NCBI RefSeq assembly: GCF_917563885.1
Contig: NZ_CAKJTG010000017.1
Coordinates: forward strand, 33,461 to 97,460
Direction of reading: 5' to 3'
Source: Pseudoneobacillus rhizosphaerae
GTDB taxonomy: Bacteria; Bacillota; Bacilli; Bacillales; Cytobacillaceae
Length of the DNA: 64,000 nucleotides
Of this stretch, positions 55,418 through 63,952 are shown piece by piece. A program made the translations under genes and the position numbers. How positions within the stretch are numbered: position 1 is the stretch's first letter; each line of letters begins with the position of its first letter. The notes under the pieces were generated by a model. The model was not told the origin of the DNA, did no database searches, and was given only the letters and a program-made list of their open reading frames with translations.

Positions 55418-55906
55418 ATGTATATTTATATCACTACAGGGACGTATGAATTTCTAAGAATAATCAAAGAAAAACACCCAAATGACTCCTTTTTACTTAT
55501 GGAAAACATGGAGCATGCACTTCTACTCCATGAAACAAATGGAGTAACTGTTTTTAAAACCTCGAGAAATTATGAAGTCTTTGAATCGAATGGGCCTATT
55601 CCGGAAAAAGGATTTGTAGCCTTAAACCATGTACCTATTACGGAGGAAGGAAAACCACTATTTGAACATCATATTAAGAAACTGCTTGGATTAGGTATGA
55701 ACAGCATTCGTATGTTGAGACCACTAAAATCTAATGTCTATATCATCTTAACGATATGGGAGAATGAGCTTGCATTCAAGACTTGGCAAATGACAAAAAC
55801 ATATAACGAAGCTTTTTCAATGGATAAGAGTAACCTCGGTGTCACTACAACTGCTAATTTATTTTCTTCAAACCCGTATATTTCTACTTACTTTATTAAG
55901 GAATAA
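55418..55906 (+). CDS. hmoB: Heme-degrading monooxygenase HmoB (YhgC)
   Basis: A 162-residue protein with an N-terminal extension (1-65) and a C-terminal antibiotic-biosynthesis-monooxygenase fold (about 65-160), like B. subtilis HmoB, which opens heme and releases iron (known). Conserved blocks are FVALNHVPITEEGKPLFEHH and TIWENELAFKTWQ. The site AGGAGG precedes the ATG. It is placed back to back with hemE, joining heme synthesis and breakdown, as in B. subtilis. Confidence 0.9.
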   Translation: MYIYITTGTYEFLRIIKEKHPNDSFLLMENMEHALLLHETNGVTVFKTSRNYEVFESNGPIPEKGFVALNHVPITEEGKPLFEHHIKKLLGLGMNSIRMLRPLKSNVYIILTIWENELAFKTWQMTKTYNEAFSMDKSNLGVTTTANLFSSNPYISTYFIKE

Positions 55907-55917
55907 AATCAACACTT

Positions 55918-55986
55918 CTATGGGATCGAGATACAGTTGACTTTGCCGAAGAAGTAATAAATGCTATGGATTTAGGATATAAATAA
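55918..55986 (+). pseudogene. Possible 3' remnant of a lost gene
   Basis: The frame LWDRDTVDFAEEVINAMDLG reads to a stop 12 bases after hmoB, with no start or ribosome site. It looks protein-like but is only 22 codons; its origin is unknown. Confidence 0.25.
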
Positions 55987-56016
55987 AATTCAAGCACCCT
56001 ATACTCCAAACTTTAT

Positions 56017-56050
56017 AAAAAACGGCATTAGCATCGCTAATGTCGTTTTA
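56017..56050 (+). terminator. Terminator downstream of hmoB
   Basis: AACGGCATTAGC and GCTAATGTCGTT around three bases, followed by TTATTAG. Confidence 0.8.
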
Positions 56051-56083
56051 TTAGTGGCAATAGGTAAAACAACTATTCGTTTA

Positions 56084-56502
56084 GGACAATGGTTCGGTTA
56101 TGTTAGTATATAAGTCTTGATTTAGACATGTACGGAATATGGTTCCGTTAATGTGTTAAAATGTGTGTTAGTTTTATATATTTGGGCAAATAACGGATTC
56201 TGGACCTTAAACCACCAGTAATTGAAGTGTGTTTTGGGGACATAACGGATTCTCTGTTCGTTCAAATCGAAAATTTGATATTTTCAATTATAGAATTATC
56301 CGAATCGTAGAAAAAATTCAGTTTGCGGACTATAGTTCCGTTATCTAAGTAATTAGGCATTGTTTTTAGAGTTTACGGACTAAGGTTCCGTTATTGTGGT
56401 AAATAGGAATTGTTTTACATGATTTTGGAGAAATAACGGATTCTGGGTCCTAATACAACATTATTTGAAGTTCTTTTACGGAAATAACGGATTCTGGGTC
56501 CG
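56084..56502. repeat. Duplicated block of eight palindromic sites (AABB-AABB)
   Basis: Eight copies of a site with consensus ATAACGGA-N7-TCCGTT. They start at 56084, 56133 (orientation A), 56191, 56243 (B), 56326, 56376 (A), 56434 and 56485 (B). The first four and last four form two 177-base blocks with a period of 242 bases, with matching spacings (49/50, 58/58, 52/51) and recognisably similar spacers. Each block can fold as a nested cruciform. The last site touches the next gene's stop codon. Confidence 0.9.
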
Positions 56503-56503
56503 T

Positions 56504-57169
56504 TCATAGTCGAGGATTGAGTTCTTTTTGGAGTTTAAATGTCCGTGCTCGCTCTGTTCCGCTAGCAATGGATAGAACGTTTAAACTAACAAGTTTATGT
56601 AATATCCGTCTAGCATGACGATCACATATCCTAAGATGACTAGCCAGCTCAAGAGGAGTAATTGGACGAAGTGTCCGACTCGCAAATCGTACAACTTCAG
56701 CTTCAAGCCAAGTCAATTGCGAAGGTACATCAGTGGAAAGGAATTTACCAATAAAAGCTAACACTAGCTGTTGGCATTGTTTAGGTTCATCCTTAATAGA
56801 CAAATAGGCTATCGTGAGGAACGTCCAGTCATCGAGTGCCAACAAAGATTGTCTCCAACATAAATCCTTGAATCGCCGGACATCAAGATCTCTAGCATGG
56901 GGTCCATATCCTTGAATTTCGATTCCACCTTTTGCAGCCCCTGGCATGTATGCAAGATCGAGGTAACGATAGCCATTATTGAAGTCTCTTACCTCCCATT
57001 CTGGATACAAATGTTCAAAATTCCCTACAATTGGAAACCAGATCACTCGAAGGAATTCCACCGTCCCATACCCCAAGCCTTTTTCGAGGATTTCACGCCT
57101 CCTGTGATTTTTCTCTTCAGAAATGTTTTTCTGGAGCCATTCATCAAATTTTTGTTTAAATTGCGACAT
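56504..57169 (-). CDS. Endonuclease-like plus winged-helix protein
   Basis: A 221-residue protein that I cannot name with certainty. Residues 35-110 resemble the very-short-patch/DUF559 endonuclease fold: Glu38, Asp71 in GYRYLDLAYMP, then GGIEIQGYGPHARDLD with Glu84, Gln86 and His91. Residues 150-215 look like a winged helix (TPLELASHLRICDRHARRIL). As I remember them, related family members carry EIDG where this one has EIQG, which may affect activity. The start is ATG behind GGAAAGGAAAG. The gene ends flush with the palindromic array, suggesting that the repeat is its target or cargo (inference). Confidence 0.65.
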   Translation of the reverse strand: MSQFKQKFDEWLQKNISEEKNHRRREILEKGLGYGTVEFLRVIWFPIVGNFEHLYPEWEVRDFNNGYRYLDLAYMPGAAKGGIEIQGYGPHARDLDVRRFKDLCWRQSLLALDDWTFLTIAYLSIKDEPKQCQQLVLAFIGKFLSTDVPSQLTWLEAEVVRFASRTLRPITPLELASHLRICDRHARRILHKLVSLNVLSIASGTERARTFKLQKELNPRL

Positions 57170-57484
57170 AGCATATCTTTCCTTTCCTTCTAAAATTCAT
57201 AGAATATTTTTTAGACAGAGAAATAATAAGATAATAATTATCAAGATGACCTACTACTATTTCACTAAGATAAGTATAGCAACGAATAGGTTCAACTTAC
57301 AATTTTCTATCAAGAGTAGGATAATAGTTTGAATGTAAACATGCTTAATAAAAAATTGCCTTTAACTGTTATTAAACACAAAATAAGAAAGCGCAAGCAC
57401 CCCTATAGCACTGTAAAGCTTTTGCGCTTTCCTAGCCGAGTAAAGGAAACACAAATCGAGTTTTATCGATTCAATGTTGACTAA
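57170..57484. other. Gene-poor gap between the nuclease-like gene and liaR
   Basis: AT-rich sequence. Apart from the liaR terminator (57381-57431) I see no gene, repeat or RNA. The region 57170-57260 should hold the promoter of the nuclease-like gene, but no clear -35/-10 pair stands out. Confidence 0.6.
57381..57431 (-). terminator. Terminator of the liaFSR operon
   Basis: On the minus strand GAAAGCGCAA and TTGCGCTTTC with GC/GC extension around a 17-base loop, followed by TTATTTTG. Confidence 0.8.
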
Positions 57485-58129
57485 TTAACCTTTGCCTTTA
57501 AGAATCCCGTTGCGATTAGCATAAACTGCTGCTTGGGTTCGATCTGACACACTTAATTTACTTAGGATATTACTAACATGTGTTTTGACTGTTTTAACCC
57601 CAATAAATAATTCCTCACTGATTTCTTGATTCGTCATCCCTTCGCCTAAGCACTTTAAAACATCTAATTCTCTTTCCGTAAGATCATCATGTGGCTTCCG
57701 CTCACTAGTTCGAAAACGATTTAACATTTTATTGGCCACTTTCGGTTCAATAATTGTTTCTCCTTGTATAGCTTTATAAATAGCTTGAACAATTTCGTTG
57801 GCAGAGGCTGTTTTTAACAAGTAACTGAAGGCACCGGCTTCTAATGCAGGAAAAACTTGTTGATCATCATAATAGCTTGTTATGATGATCACTTTACAAT
57901 TGGGCTGAAAACTTAATATTTCTTTTGTAGCCATGATGCCATTTCCATTTTCCATGAGTAAATCCATCAGTACGATATCAGGCTTCACCTTTTTGACAAG
58001 TTGAACACCCTCATTGCCACTTCTTGCTTCACCGATTACTTCTATATTAGACTCTGTTAATAGGTACGAGATGATTCCCTTTCGTACCATGTCATGGTCG
58101 TCAACGACCACTACTTTAATTTTCCCCAT
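57485..58129 (-). CDS. liaR: Response regulator LiaR
   Basis: A 214-residue NarL/FixJ-type regulator. The receiver domain (1-120) has VVVDDHDMVRKGI and the phosphorylated Asp in PDIVLMDLLMENGNG. The LuxR-type HTH (150-205) reads LTERELDVLKCLGEGMTNQE, then KTVKTHVSNILSKLSVSDR. It answers cell-envelope stress such as bacitracin or daptomycin (known for Lia systems). Its start overlaps the liaS stop by one base. Confidence 0.92.
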   Translation of the reverse strand: MGKIKVVVVDDHDMVRKGIISYLLTESNIEVIGEARSGNEGVQLVKKVKPDIVLMDLLMENGNGIMATKEILSFQPNCKVIIITSYYDDQQVFPALEAGAFSYLLKTASANEIVQAIYKAIQGETIIEPKVANKMLNRFRTSERKPHDDLTERELDVLKCLGEGMTNQEISEELFIGVKTVKTHVSNILSKLSVSDRTQAAVYANRNGILKGKG

Positions 58130-59166
58130 TATTTTCTCCCCTTTTTAAAGATCCTTATATCTATATATGTACCTTCCTTTTCTTTTGAACGAATATTAAA
58201 GCTACCACCAATTTCTTCACACCGCTCACGCATTGTTTTCAGTCCATATGATGTAATTTTTTCTTTTGAAGGGTCGAATCCTTTACCATTATCACTAATA
58301 TACAAATAGATATCATTTTCTCGTTCCGTCAAGGTTATTTTTACTCGACTTGCTTCAGCGTGGCGTAAAATATTCGAGAGCGCCTCTTGGACGATTCTGA
58401 ATAGATGTTCTTCTGCTGCCTTTGAAATATGTTCAATTTCATCAATACTTGCCTGAAATTCAAGATTCGTTTTATCTTTTAATTCAACAATTAATTTAAT
58501 GATACCTTCACATAAAGAGTCCTCTGAAAGTTCAATTGGCCTTAAATGAAGTAATAAGGATCTCATTTCCCCCTGGGCTTTAATAGCAATCTCAGCAATT
58601 TGTTCAATTTGTTCCTTTACCTTTTCTGGCTGCTTATCTACTAATCTCAAAGTTGCAGATGACAACATACTCAGAGCAAACAATTGTTGGCTGACGACAT
58701 CATGTAAATCACGAGCAAGTCTTTGCCTCTCTTCCATGACGGCAGCAGTATGAGCGGTTTGAGCTAAAGTAACCTTCTCATCTGCCATTCGTTGCAAATT
58801 AAAAGCTTGTTCTTCTAAAAATAAAGCAAGTTGATTTAATTCATCAACAATTGGCCCAATCTCTTGCTGATTAGATTTATTCATCCTCTCGGAAAGCTTT
58901 CCACTTTTTAACCCTGAAATAAATAAATGAATATCTCCAAAAAGCCCCTTTAAATAGGTGCTATTCTTTACTCCAAAATAGCCACCTACTATTAACTGTA
59001 TAATTAAAATATAGAAAAACAACCAAAAGGTTATTTCAATTGAAATAACCGGTTTTCTAGATACTAATAAATAAACTTGTAAGCCAACAAAGAAAATTAA
59101 TGCACTTAAGAATCCAGACATAATGAAACTGTGAAAAAACCAAAAACGTTTATATAATTCTTTCAT
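58129..59166 (-). CDS. liaS: Sensor histidine kinase LiaS
   Basis: A 345-residue kinase of the HisKA_3 type. Two N-terminal helices with a very short external loop make it an intramembrane-sensing kinase. A HAMP-like stretch follows, then the phospho-acceptor His in RLARDLHDVVSQQLFALS (near residue 155) and the ATPase with HLFRIVQEALSNILRHAEAS and DNGKGFDPS. It is coupled to liaR by a one-base overlap and lies 11 bases after liaF. Confidence 0.93.
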   Translation of the reverse strand: MKELYKRFWFFHSFIMSGFLSALIFFVGLQVYLLVSRKPVISIEITFWLFFYILIIQLIVGGYFGVKNSTYLKGLFGDIHLFISGLKSGKLSERMNKSNQQEIGPIVDELNQLALFLEEQAFNLQRMADEKVTLAQTAHTAAVMEERQRLARDLHDVVSQQLFALSMLSSATLRLVDKQPEKVKEQIEQIAEIAIKAQGEMRSLLLHLRPIELSEDSLCEGIIKLIVELKDKTNLEFQASIDEIEHISKAAEEHLFRIVQEALSNILRHAEASRVKITLTERENDIYLYISDNGKGFDPSKEKITSYGLKTMRERCEEIGGSFNIRSKEKEGTYIDIRIFKKGRK

Positions 59167-59177
59167 ATTCTTGTCTC

Positions 59178-59990
59178 CTATGCTTGGTCAATTCGAACTG
59201 AACCAATCTTTAGCTCAATCGTAATGTTTAATTTTTTTATTGCCTCATTATATCCAGGTGTCTCAAAAATCAACTGTCGATTTAACTCACTCGACCTAAG
59301 GTCAAAAATACGAATATCACCTATTTTCACCTTTGCTTCAACCTTCACCGGAACATCGTCTGGAACAATCATTTTCACATCACCAATCCACCCTTGAACA
59401 ACAATGGGCGTTTCTTTTTCGGGAATGTAAGCTTTACTAAAATCAATAAAATAATCACCAATTGAATTGCGTAAATTCATTGGCTCTAGCGACCAATTTG
59501 ATTTTTTAAATTCGACATCACCTATCGAAAAGCTTTTCATTTTTTTCCCCGAAATAGTTGAAGTGACATTCGACTCATGCTCTTCATCTTCGTCGTCATT
59601 TATTATCAAAACATCAGGCGGAACATCCGATTTAAAATATATTTTTACTTTATCCTTTTTTATTAAAAGGATTAATCCGAAATAAATGAATACTACCGGC
59701 CAAAGTCTCCAAAAATCACCAGCATGAAACGTGATTAATTTTAATCGATCTAAACAAAGCATTATTGAAAAAGAAAAGTAGAAGAACCACCAAAACAAGC
59801 TTCCCTTTTTATGTCCTTTAAAAGCTTTTATCATTAGCAGAAAGCTTACCAAAAGGAAGAAAAAAGGATAAAATTCGACAATTACTTCTTTTATTTCCAA
59901 GGAAATGACTCCAATATTCATCAATAATAGAAAAATACCGAGAAACAGTAGTATCGCAGCAAAAATGAATTGATTAACAGATTGACGCAA
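59178..59990 (-). CDS. liaF: Lia system negative regulator LiaF
   Basis: A 270-residue membrane protein. The first 125 residues form four or five helices; the C-terminal half is a cytosolic LiaF domain (IGDVEFKKSNWSLEPMNLRN to VQGWIGDVKMIVPDDVPV). LiaF holds LiaS inactive in unstressed cells (known). It is the first gene of liaFSR. The usual targets liaIH are not in the window, so the regulated genes lie elsewhere. Confidence 0.9.
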   Translation of the reverse strand: MRQSVNQFIFAAILLFLGIFLLLMNIGVISLEIKEVIVEFYPFFFLLVSFLLMIKAFKGHKKGSLFWWFFYFSFSIMLCLDRLKLITFHAGDFWRLWPVVFIYFGLILLIKKDKVKIYFKSDVPPDVLIINDDEDEEHESNVTSTISGKKMKSFSIGDVEFKKSNWSLEPMNLRNSIGDYFIDFSKAYIPEKETPIVVQGWIGDVKMIVPDDVPVKVEAKVKIGDIRIFDLRSSELNRQLIFETPGYNEAIKKLNITIELKIGSVRIDQA

Positions 59991-60237
59991 AGCTTAATCC
60001 CCTCTTTCCTATCCTTACAATTCTCTATCAAAATAAAAATCCCTTTGTTAAATAATCCTTGCCTTAATTTTATCTTATTTTCATCCAAAAGGGACATTCC
60101 AGAGCATGCTTTTATATCCGTCTTAAGGAGGATTTTTGAACAAAATTCCTCTCACCAAACTCTTTGAATTTCATATTCTGTAATACATCCGAAAGGGCGA
60201 ATGCCCAAATCGAACTCGGAAAAGAGGAGGGCTTTAA

Positions 60238-61635
60238 ATGGGGGTTGAATTAATTGCTCTACATTGGATATACGTAGTCTTTATCTTTTTAATCATTGGT
60301 TTCATGGTGATGAGGAGAGATACTTCCCTTATTTGTATTATTGGTATCTTTTTACTAGCTATAACTGCCACTGGATCGCTTAGCCAATCGGTCAGCAGCA
60401 TTTTTAATAGTTTTATATTTGCCATTACAGAGCTGTTATCTACCATATTGGTTATATCAATCATTGTTGCAATGAGTAGAATCTTAACTTCAACAGGTAT
60501 CAACGATGTTATGATTTCTCCTTTCTCCAAGCTAATCCGGAATGCTTCAATGGCTTATTGGGTAATCGGCATTTTAATGATGGTTATTTCTTGGTTTTTC
60601 TGGCCTTCTCCGGCAGTTGCTCTATTAGGTGCCGTATTATTACCGGTCGCAATACGAGTAGGCTTACCAGCTTTAGGCGTTGCCGTTGCTATGAACTTGT
60701 TCGGACACGGGATTGCTTTATCAGGAGATTTTATTATTCAAGCAGCTCCTAAACTCACAGCTGATGCTGCTGGTTTACCAGTAAGCGAGGTAATTCAAGC
60801 TAGTATTCCACTTGTATTTACAATGGGTATTGTTACAACAATCGTTGCATTTTACTTTTTGAAACGGGATATGAAAAGAGGTATTTTAAAAGTAGAGAGC
60901 TTAGAAGGTAACGCTATGTTAGGCGTAACAGGGGAAGATTCTTCTCTTTTAACATTAAATCAAAAACGGTTCTTTGCTTTATTAATTCCAGTTTTATTCG
61001 GACTGGATGTAGCAGCTATGTCCATCTTAAAGCTCCAAGGCGGAGATGCCACTGCACTTATCGGAGGTACGTCCATATTTATACTAATCTTAATTACTCT
61101 TATAACTCATAAAAATAAAGGTCTTGAAAAAACGACAACCTATTTAATTGACGGATTTCAGTTTGGATTTAAAGTGTTTGGACCAGTTATTCCAATCGCG
61201 GCCTTCTTCTATTTAGGTGATTCAGGTTTTGCAAAAATTATTGGAGAATATTTACCTCAAGCTTCACAAGGAATTGTTAATGACTTAGGTGTTGCGTTAG
61301 CACATGTTGTACCATTAAGTGAACAAGTAGCTGCTATCACTTTAACTTCAGTAGGAGCTATTACGGGACTAGATGGATCAGGCTTTTCAGGAATTTCACT
61401 TGCAGGTTCGGTAGCAACTCTATTCGCAACTGCACTTGGATCTGGTGCAGCAACATTAACCGCTTTAGGTCAAATATCTGCGATTTGGGTCGGTGGAGGC
61501 ACATTAGTACCATGGGCAATCATCCCAGTTGCCGCCATTTGTAACGTAGATGTATTTGAATTAGCAAGAAGAAATCTATTGCCAGTAACGATTGGACTAA
61601 TCGTCACTACCATTGTAGCCATGTTTTTAATGTGA
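60238..61635 (+). CDS. yhfA: YhfA-like membrane transporter
   Basis: A 465-residue polytopic protein with about twelve helices, similar in length and layout to B. subtilis YhfA, whose gene also lies near yhgC/hem. The conserved central run FFWPSPAVALLGAVLLPVAI and the Gly-rich GLDGSGFSGISLAGSVATL suggest an ion-coupled carrier of the IT/GntP-like group. Substrate unknown. The start is ATG 8 bases after GAGGAGGG. It is divergent from liaF. Confidence 0.85.
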   Translation: MGVELIALHWIYVVFIFLIIGFMVMRRDTSLICIIGIFLLAITATGSLSQSVSSIFNSFIFAITELLSTILVISIIVAMSRILTSTGINDVMISPFSKLIRNASMAYWVIGILMMVISWFFWPSPAVALLGAVLLPVAIRVGLPALGVAVAMNLFGHGIALSGDFIIQAAPKLTADAAGLPVSEVIQASIPLVFTMGIVTTIVAFYFLKRDMKRGILKVESLEGNAMLGVTGEDSSLLTLNQKRFFALLIPVLFGLDVAAMSILKLQGGDATALIGGTSIFILILITLITHKNKGLEKTTTYLIDGFQFGFKVFGPVIPIAAFFYLGDSGFAKIIGEYLPQASQGIVNDLGVALAHVVPLSEQVAAITLTSVGAITGLDGSGFSGISLAGSVATLFATALGSGAATLTALGQISAIWVGGGTLVPWAIIPVAAICNVDVFELARRNLLPVTIGLIVTTIVAMFLM

Positions 61636-61640
61636 TAAGA

Positions 61641-61676
61641 AAACTGGATGGAGTTTTTAGCTCCATCTAGTTTTTT
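61641..61676 (+). terminator. Terminator of yhfA
   Basis: AACTGGATGGAG and CTCCATCTAGTT (12 pairs, one GU) around seven bases, then a T run. Confidence 0.9.
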
Positions 61677-61686
61677 GGTGATTTAA

Positions 61687-62328
61687 TTATGCCTTCTTTT
61701 TCAACCATTCTTTTACCATTTCATAAATCAAAATCCATAAAAAGCCCCAGATAAATCCAAAGGCATATCCACCAATGACATCAGTTGGGTAGTGCACATG
61801 TAAGATGATTCTACTCAAACCAAGTAATAAAATAATAAGCGTACAAGCAATTGCCGCAATCCACTTCCCTTTTTTTGAGGAAATGTATTTAACTAAAAAA
61901 TAGGCAATAAGCATATAAAGGATTATTCCAACCATGGCATGTCCACTCGGAAAACTTAATGATGCAACTTCATCTAAATGCTCTAAATCGGGCCTTTCCC
62001 TACCAATCCAATTTTTTAAAAGCTTATTTACTTCATTTCCTAACGCTACAGCAAGGGCAATTGTTGCCATTGCTATATAGTCCTTTTTTGTTAACCAAAG
62101 AACTAATAGCGATAATAGCGCCACCGCACCGATGCCAATTTTAGACCCTAACTCTGTAAAATAACCGAAAAGTGTAAGGATGCTATCATTGGAAGTGACA
62201 AACACAGAGGCAATTGCTTTATCAATCCATAAAGCCTCCGATGATGTTACTAAATATAGTAGATATACTCCTATGACCCCTGCCAATAAGCTAAAAATAA
62301 ATAATTGCTTTTCTACACGTTTGTTCAT
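61687..62328 (-). CDS. PAP2 family lipid phosphatase
   Basis: A 213-residue membrane phosphatase with six helices. The three PAP2 motifs are visible: KLLKNWIGRERPDLE, then SFPSGHAM, then SRIILHVHYPTDVIGG. Likely substrates are undecaprenyl pyrophosphate or phosphatidate-type lipids (family knowledge). The ATG at 62328 follows GGAGGGG; a longer frame from 62379 lacks a site. It is convergent with yhfA. Confidence 0.92.
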   Translation of the reverse strand: MNKRVEKQLFIFSLLAGVIGVYLLYLVTSSEALWIDKAIASVFVTSNDSILTLFGYFTELGSKIGIGAVALLSLLVLWLTKKDYIAMATIALAVALGNEVNKLLKNWIGRERPDLEHLDEVASLSFPSGHAMVGIILYMLIAYFLVKYISSKKGKWIAAIACTLIILLLGLSRIILHVHYPTDVIGGYAFGFIWGFLWILIYEMVKEWLKKKA

Positions 62329-62431
62329 TTTCCCCTCCAAAAGTACGATATTTATTTTTAATAACACTAGTATATACAATAAATGATATAATTTTAAGTA
62401 TATTCAATTTTTAAAAGGGAGAGTGTATAAG

Positions 62432-63631
62432 ATGTATAATAGAATATTGGAAAGCTTAGAAAACCATTATGAAGAAATGGTTGAGATTCGTCGATACCTA
62501 CACCAGCATCCTGAACTTTCATTTAAAGAGGTACAAACGGCTAATTACATAAAATCATTTTACGAAAAACTAGGTGTAGAAGTAAGAGGAAATGTTGGCG
62601 GTAATGGTGTTGTAGCTAAAATTTATGGTGGAAAGCCTGGTAAGACAGTTGCCCTACGTGCAGACTTTGATGCTCTGCCTATTCATGACCAAAAAGATGT
62701 TCCTTATAAATCATTAGTACCAGGTGTGATGCATGCTTGTGGTCATGATGGTCATACAGCAACTCTTCTCGTTTTAGCGAAGGTGCTTCACGAAAATCGT
62801 GAGGAATTAGAAGGAAATTATGTTATGATCCACCAGCATGCCGAGGAATATGCGCCAGGTGGTGCAGTATCCATGATTCAAGATGGGTGTTTAAATGGCG
62901 TAGATGTGATTTTCGGTACGCATTTATGGGCAACTGAACCGACTGGGAAAATTCAATACCGTGTTGGACCAATTATGGCTGCTTCAGATAGATTTGTAAT
63001 TAAAATCCAAGGTAGAGGTGGTCATGGAGCTGCCCCTCACACAACAAAGGATTCTATCGTCATCGCTTCTCAGCTTGTTATGAACCTACAACAAATCGTC
63101 AGTCGAAGAGTAAATCCGATTGACTCTGCCGTTGTAACGGTTGGTTCTTTTGTAGCTGATAATGCTTTTAACGTAATCGCCGACAGTGCTAAATTGATTG
63201 GTACGGTTCGTACTTTCAATGAAAAAGTTCGTTCCGATATTGAAGCTGAAATAGAAAAAGTCACTAAAGGAACCTGCTATAGTTCTGACAGTTCCTATGA
63301 ATATACTTTTGAACGTGGCTATCCTGCTGTGGTAAACCATAAAGAGGAAACTGATTTTCTCGCTCAAATTGCTGAAAGTGTACCTGAAGTCACTACAGTT
63401 GAAGAAACAGAACCACATATGGGGGGAGAAGATTTTGCTTATTACCTCCAAAAGGTTCCAGGTACCTTCTTCTTTACAGGAGCAAAACCTCAAGGTGTAG
63501 AAACGGCATATCCGCATCACCATCCGAAATTTGATATTAATGAAAAAGCGATGCTCATTGCTGCGAAAACTCTTGGGTTAGCTGCACTTAATTATCAAAA
63601 AGTAAATACGAATTCTAATGTATTAGTATAA
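62432..63631 (+). CDS. M20 family amidohydrolase
   Basis: A 399-residue metalloenzyme of the N-acyl-amino-acid/hippurate hydrolase group. Metal-binding motifs are visible: ALRADFDALPIHD, then HACGHDGHTA (near residue 97), then HQHAEEYAPGG (near 130) and the late EPHMGGEDFAYYL. The dimerisation lid domain covers about 175-285. The ATG at 62432 is better spaced from GGGAG than the GTG nine bases before. It probably deacylates N-acyl amino acids; the exact substrate is unknown. Confidence 0.92.
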   Translation: MYNRILESLENHYEEMVEIRRYLHQHPELSFKEVQTANYIKSFYEKLGVEVRGNVGGNGVVAKIYGGKPGKTVALRADFDALPIHDQKDVPYKSLVPGVMHACGHDGHTATLLVLAKVLHENREELEGNYVMIHQHAEEYAPGGAVSMIQDGCLNGVDVIFGTHLWATEPTGKIQYRVGPIMAASDRFVIKIQGRGGHGAAPHTTKDSIVIASQLVMNLQQIVSRRVNPIDSAVVTVGSFVADNAFNVIADSAKLIGTVRTFNEKVRSDIEAEIEKVTKGTCYSSDSSYEYTFERGYPAVVNHKEETDFLAQIAESVPEVTTVEETEPHMGGEDFAYYLQKVPGTFFFTGAKPQGVETAYPHHHPKFDINEKAMLIAAKTLGLAALNYQKVNTNSNVLV

Positions 63632-63678
63632 GTACAAAAGAAACCCAGTCCAGAGAAATCTAAACCATCCGTTTTGAG

Positions 63679-63819
63679 GTGCATAATGGTAAATTGACAT
63701 CAGAAATGGCGTACGAATTGACGAATGCCATTTCCCTTTCACATAAGGATTGTTTATACCTTTTACAGAGATGTAAGACCAGAAATGACAAGATATTTAA
63801 AGGACAAATTATATTGTAA
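63679..63819 (+). CDS. Possible small ORF of 46 codons
   Basis: The frame reads MHNGKLTSEMAYELTNAISL and ends GQIIL. The GTG start lies within the GAGGTG ribosome-like site, so the true start may be the later TTG or ATG. There is no recognised family. A strong terminator 90 bases downstream suggests that something here is transcribed. Confidence 0.25.
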   Translation: MHNGKLTSEMAYELTNAISLSHKDCLYLLQRCKTRNDKIFKGQIIL

Positions 63820-63908
63820 ACACAAAATTAAGTGTCAATAGGGATGTAAATTCTTATGACGCTTCTTATCCTTAATTTAGTAACCAGTGATTAAAAACAT
63901 ACTAACAT

Positions 63909-63952
63909 TAGTAGTACAGACCAAGGCCATGGTTTGTGCTACTATTTTTTTT
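63909..63952 (+). terminator. Strong terminator after the M20 gene region
   Basis: TAGTAGTACAGACCA pairs with TGGTTTGTGCTACTA (15 pairs, two GU) around six bases, followed by eight T. It lies 280 bases after the M20 stop, so it may end the small ORF or an untranslated RNA. Confidence 0.9.

Noticed and set aside
56084..56502. Replication origin or iteron array
   Set aside because: No Rep or DnaA gene and no DnaA boxes are adjacent; the sites alternate in orientation and sit by a nuclease-like gene.
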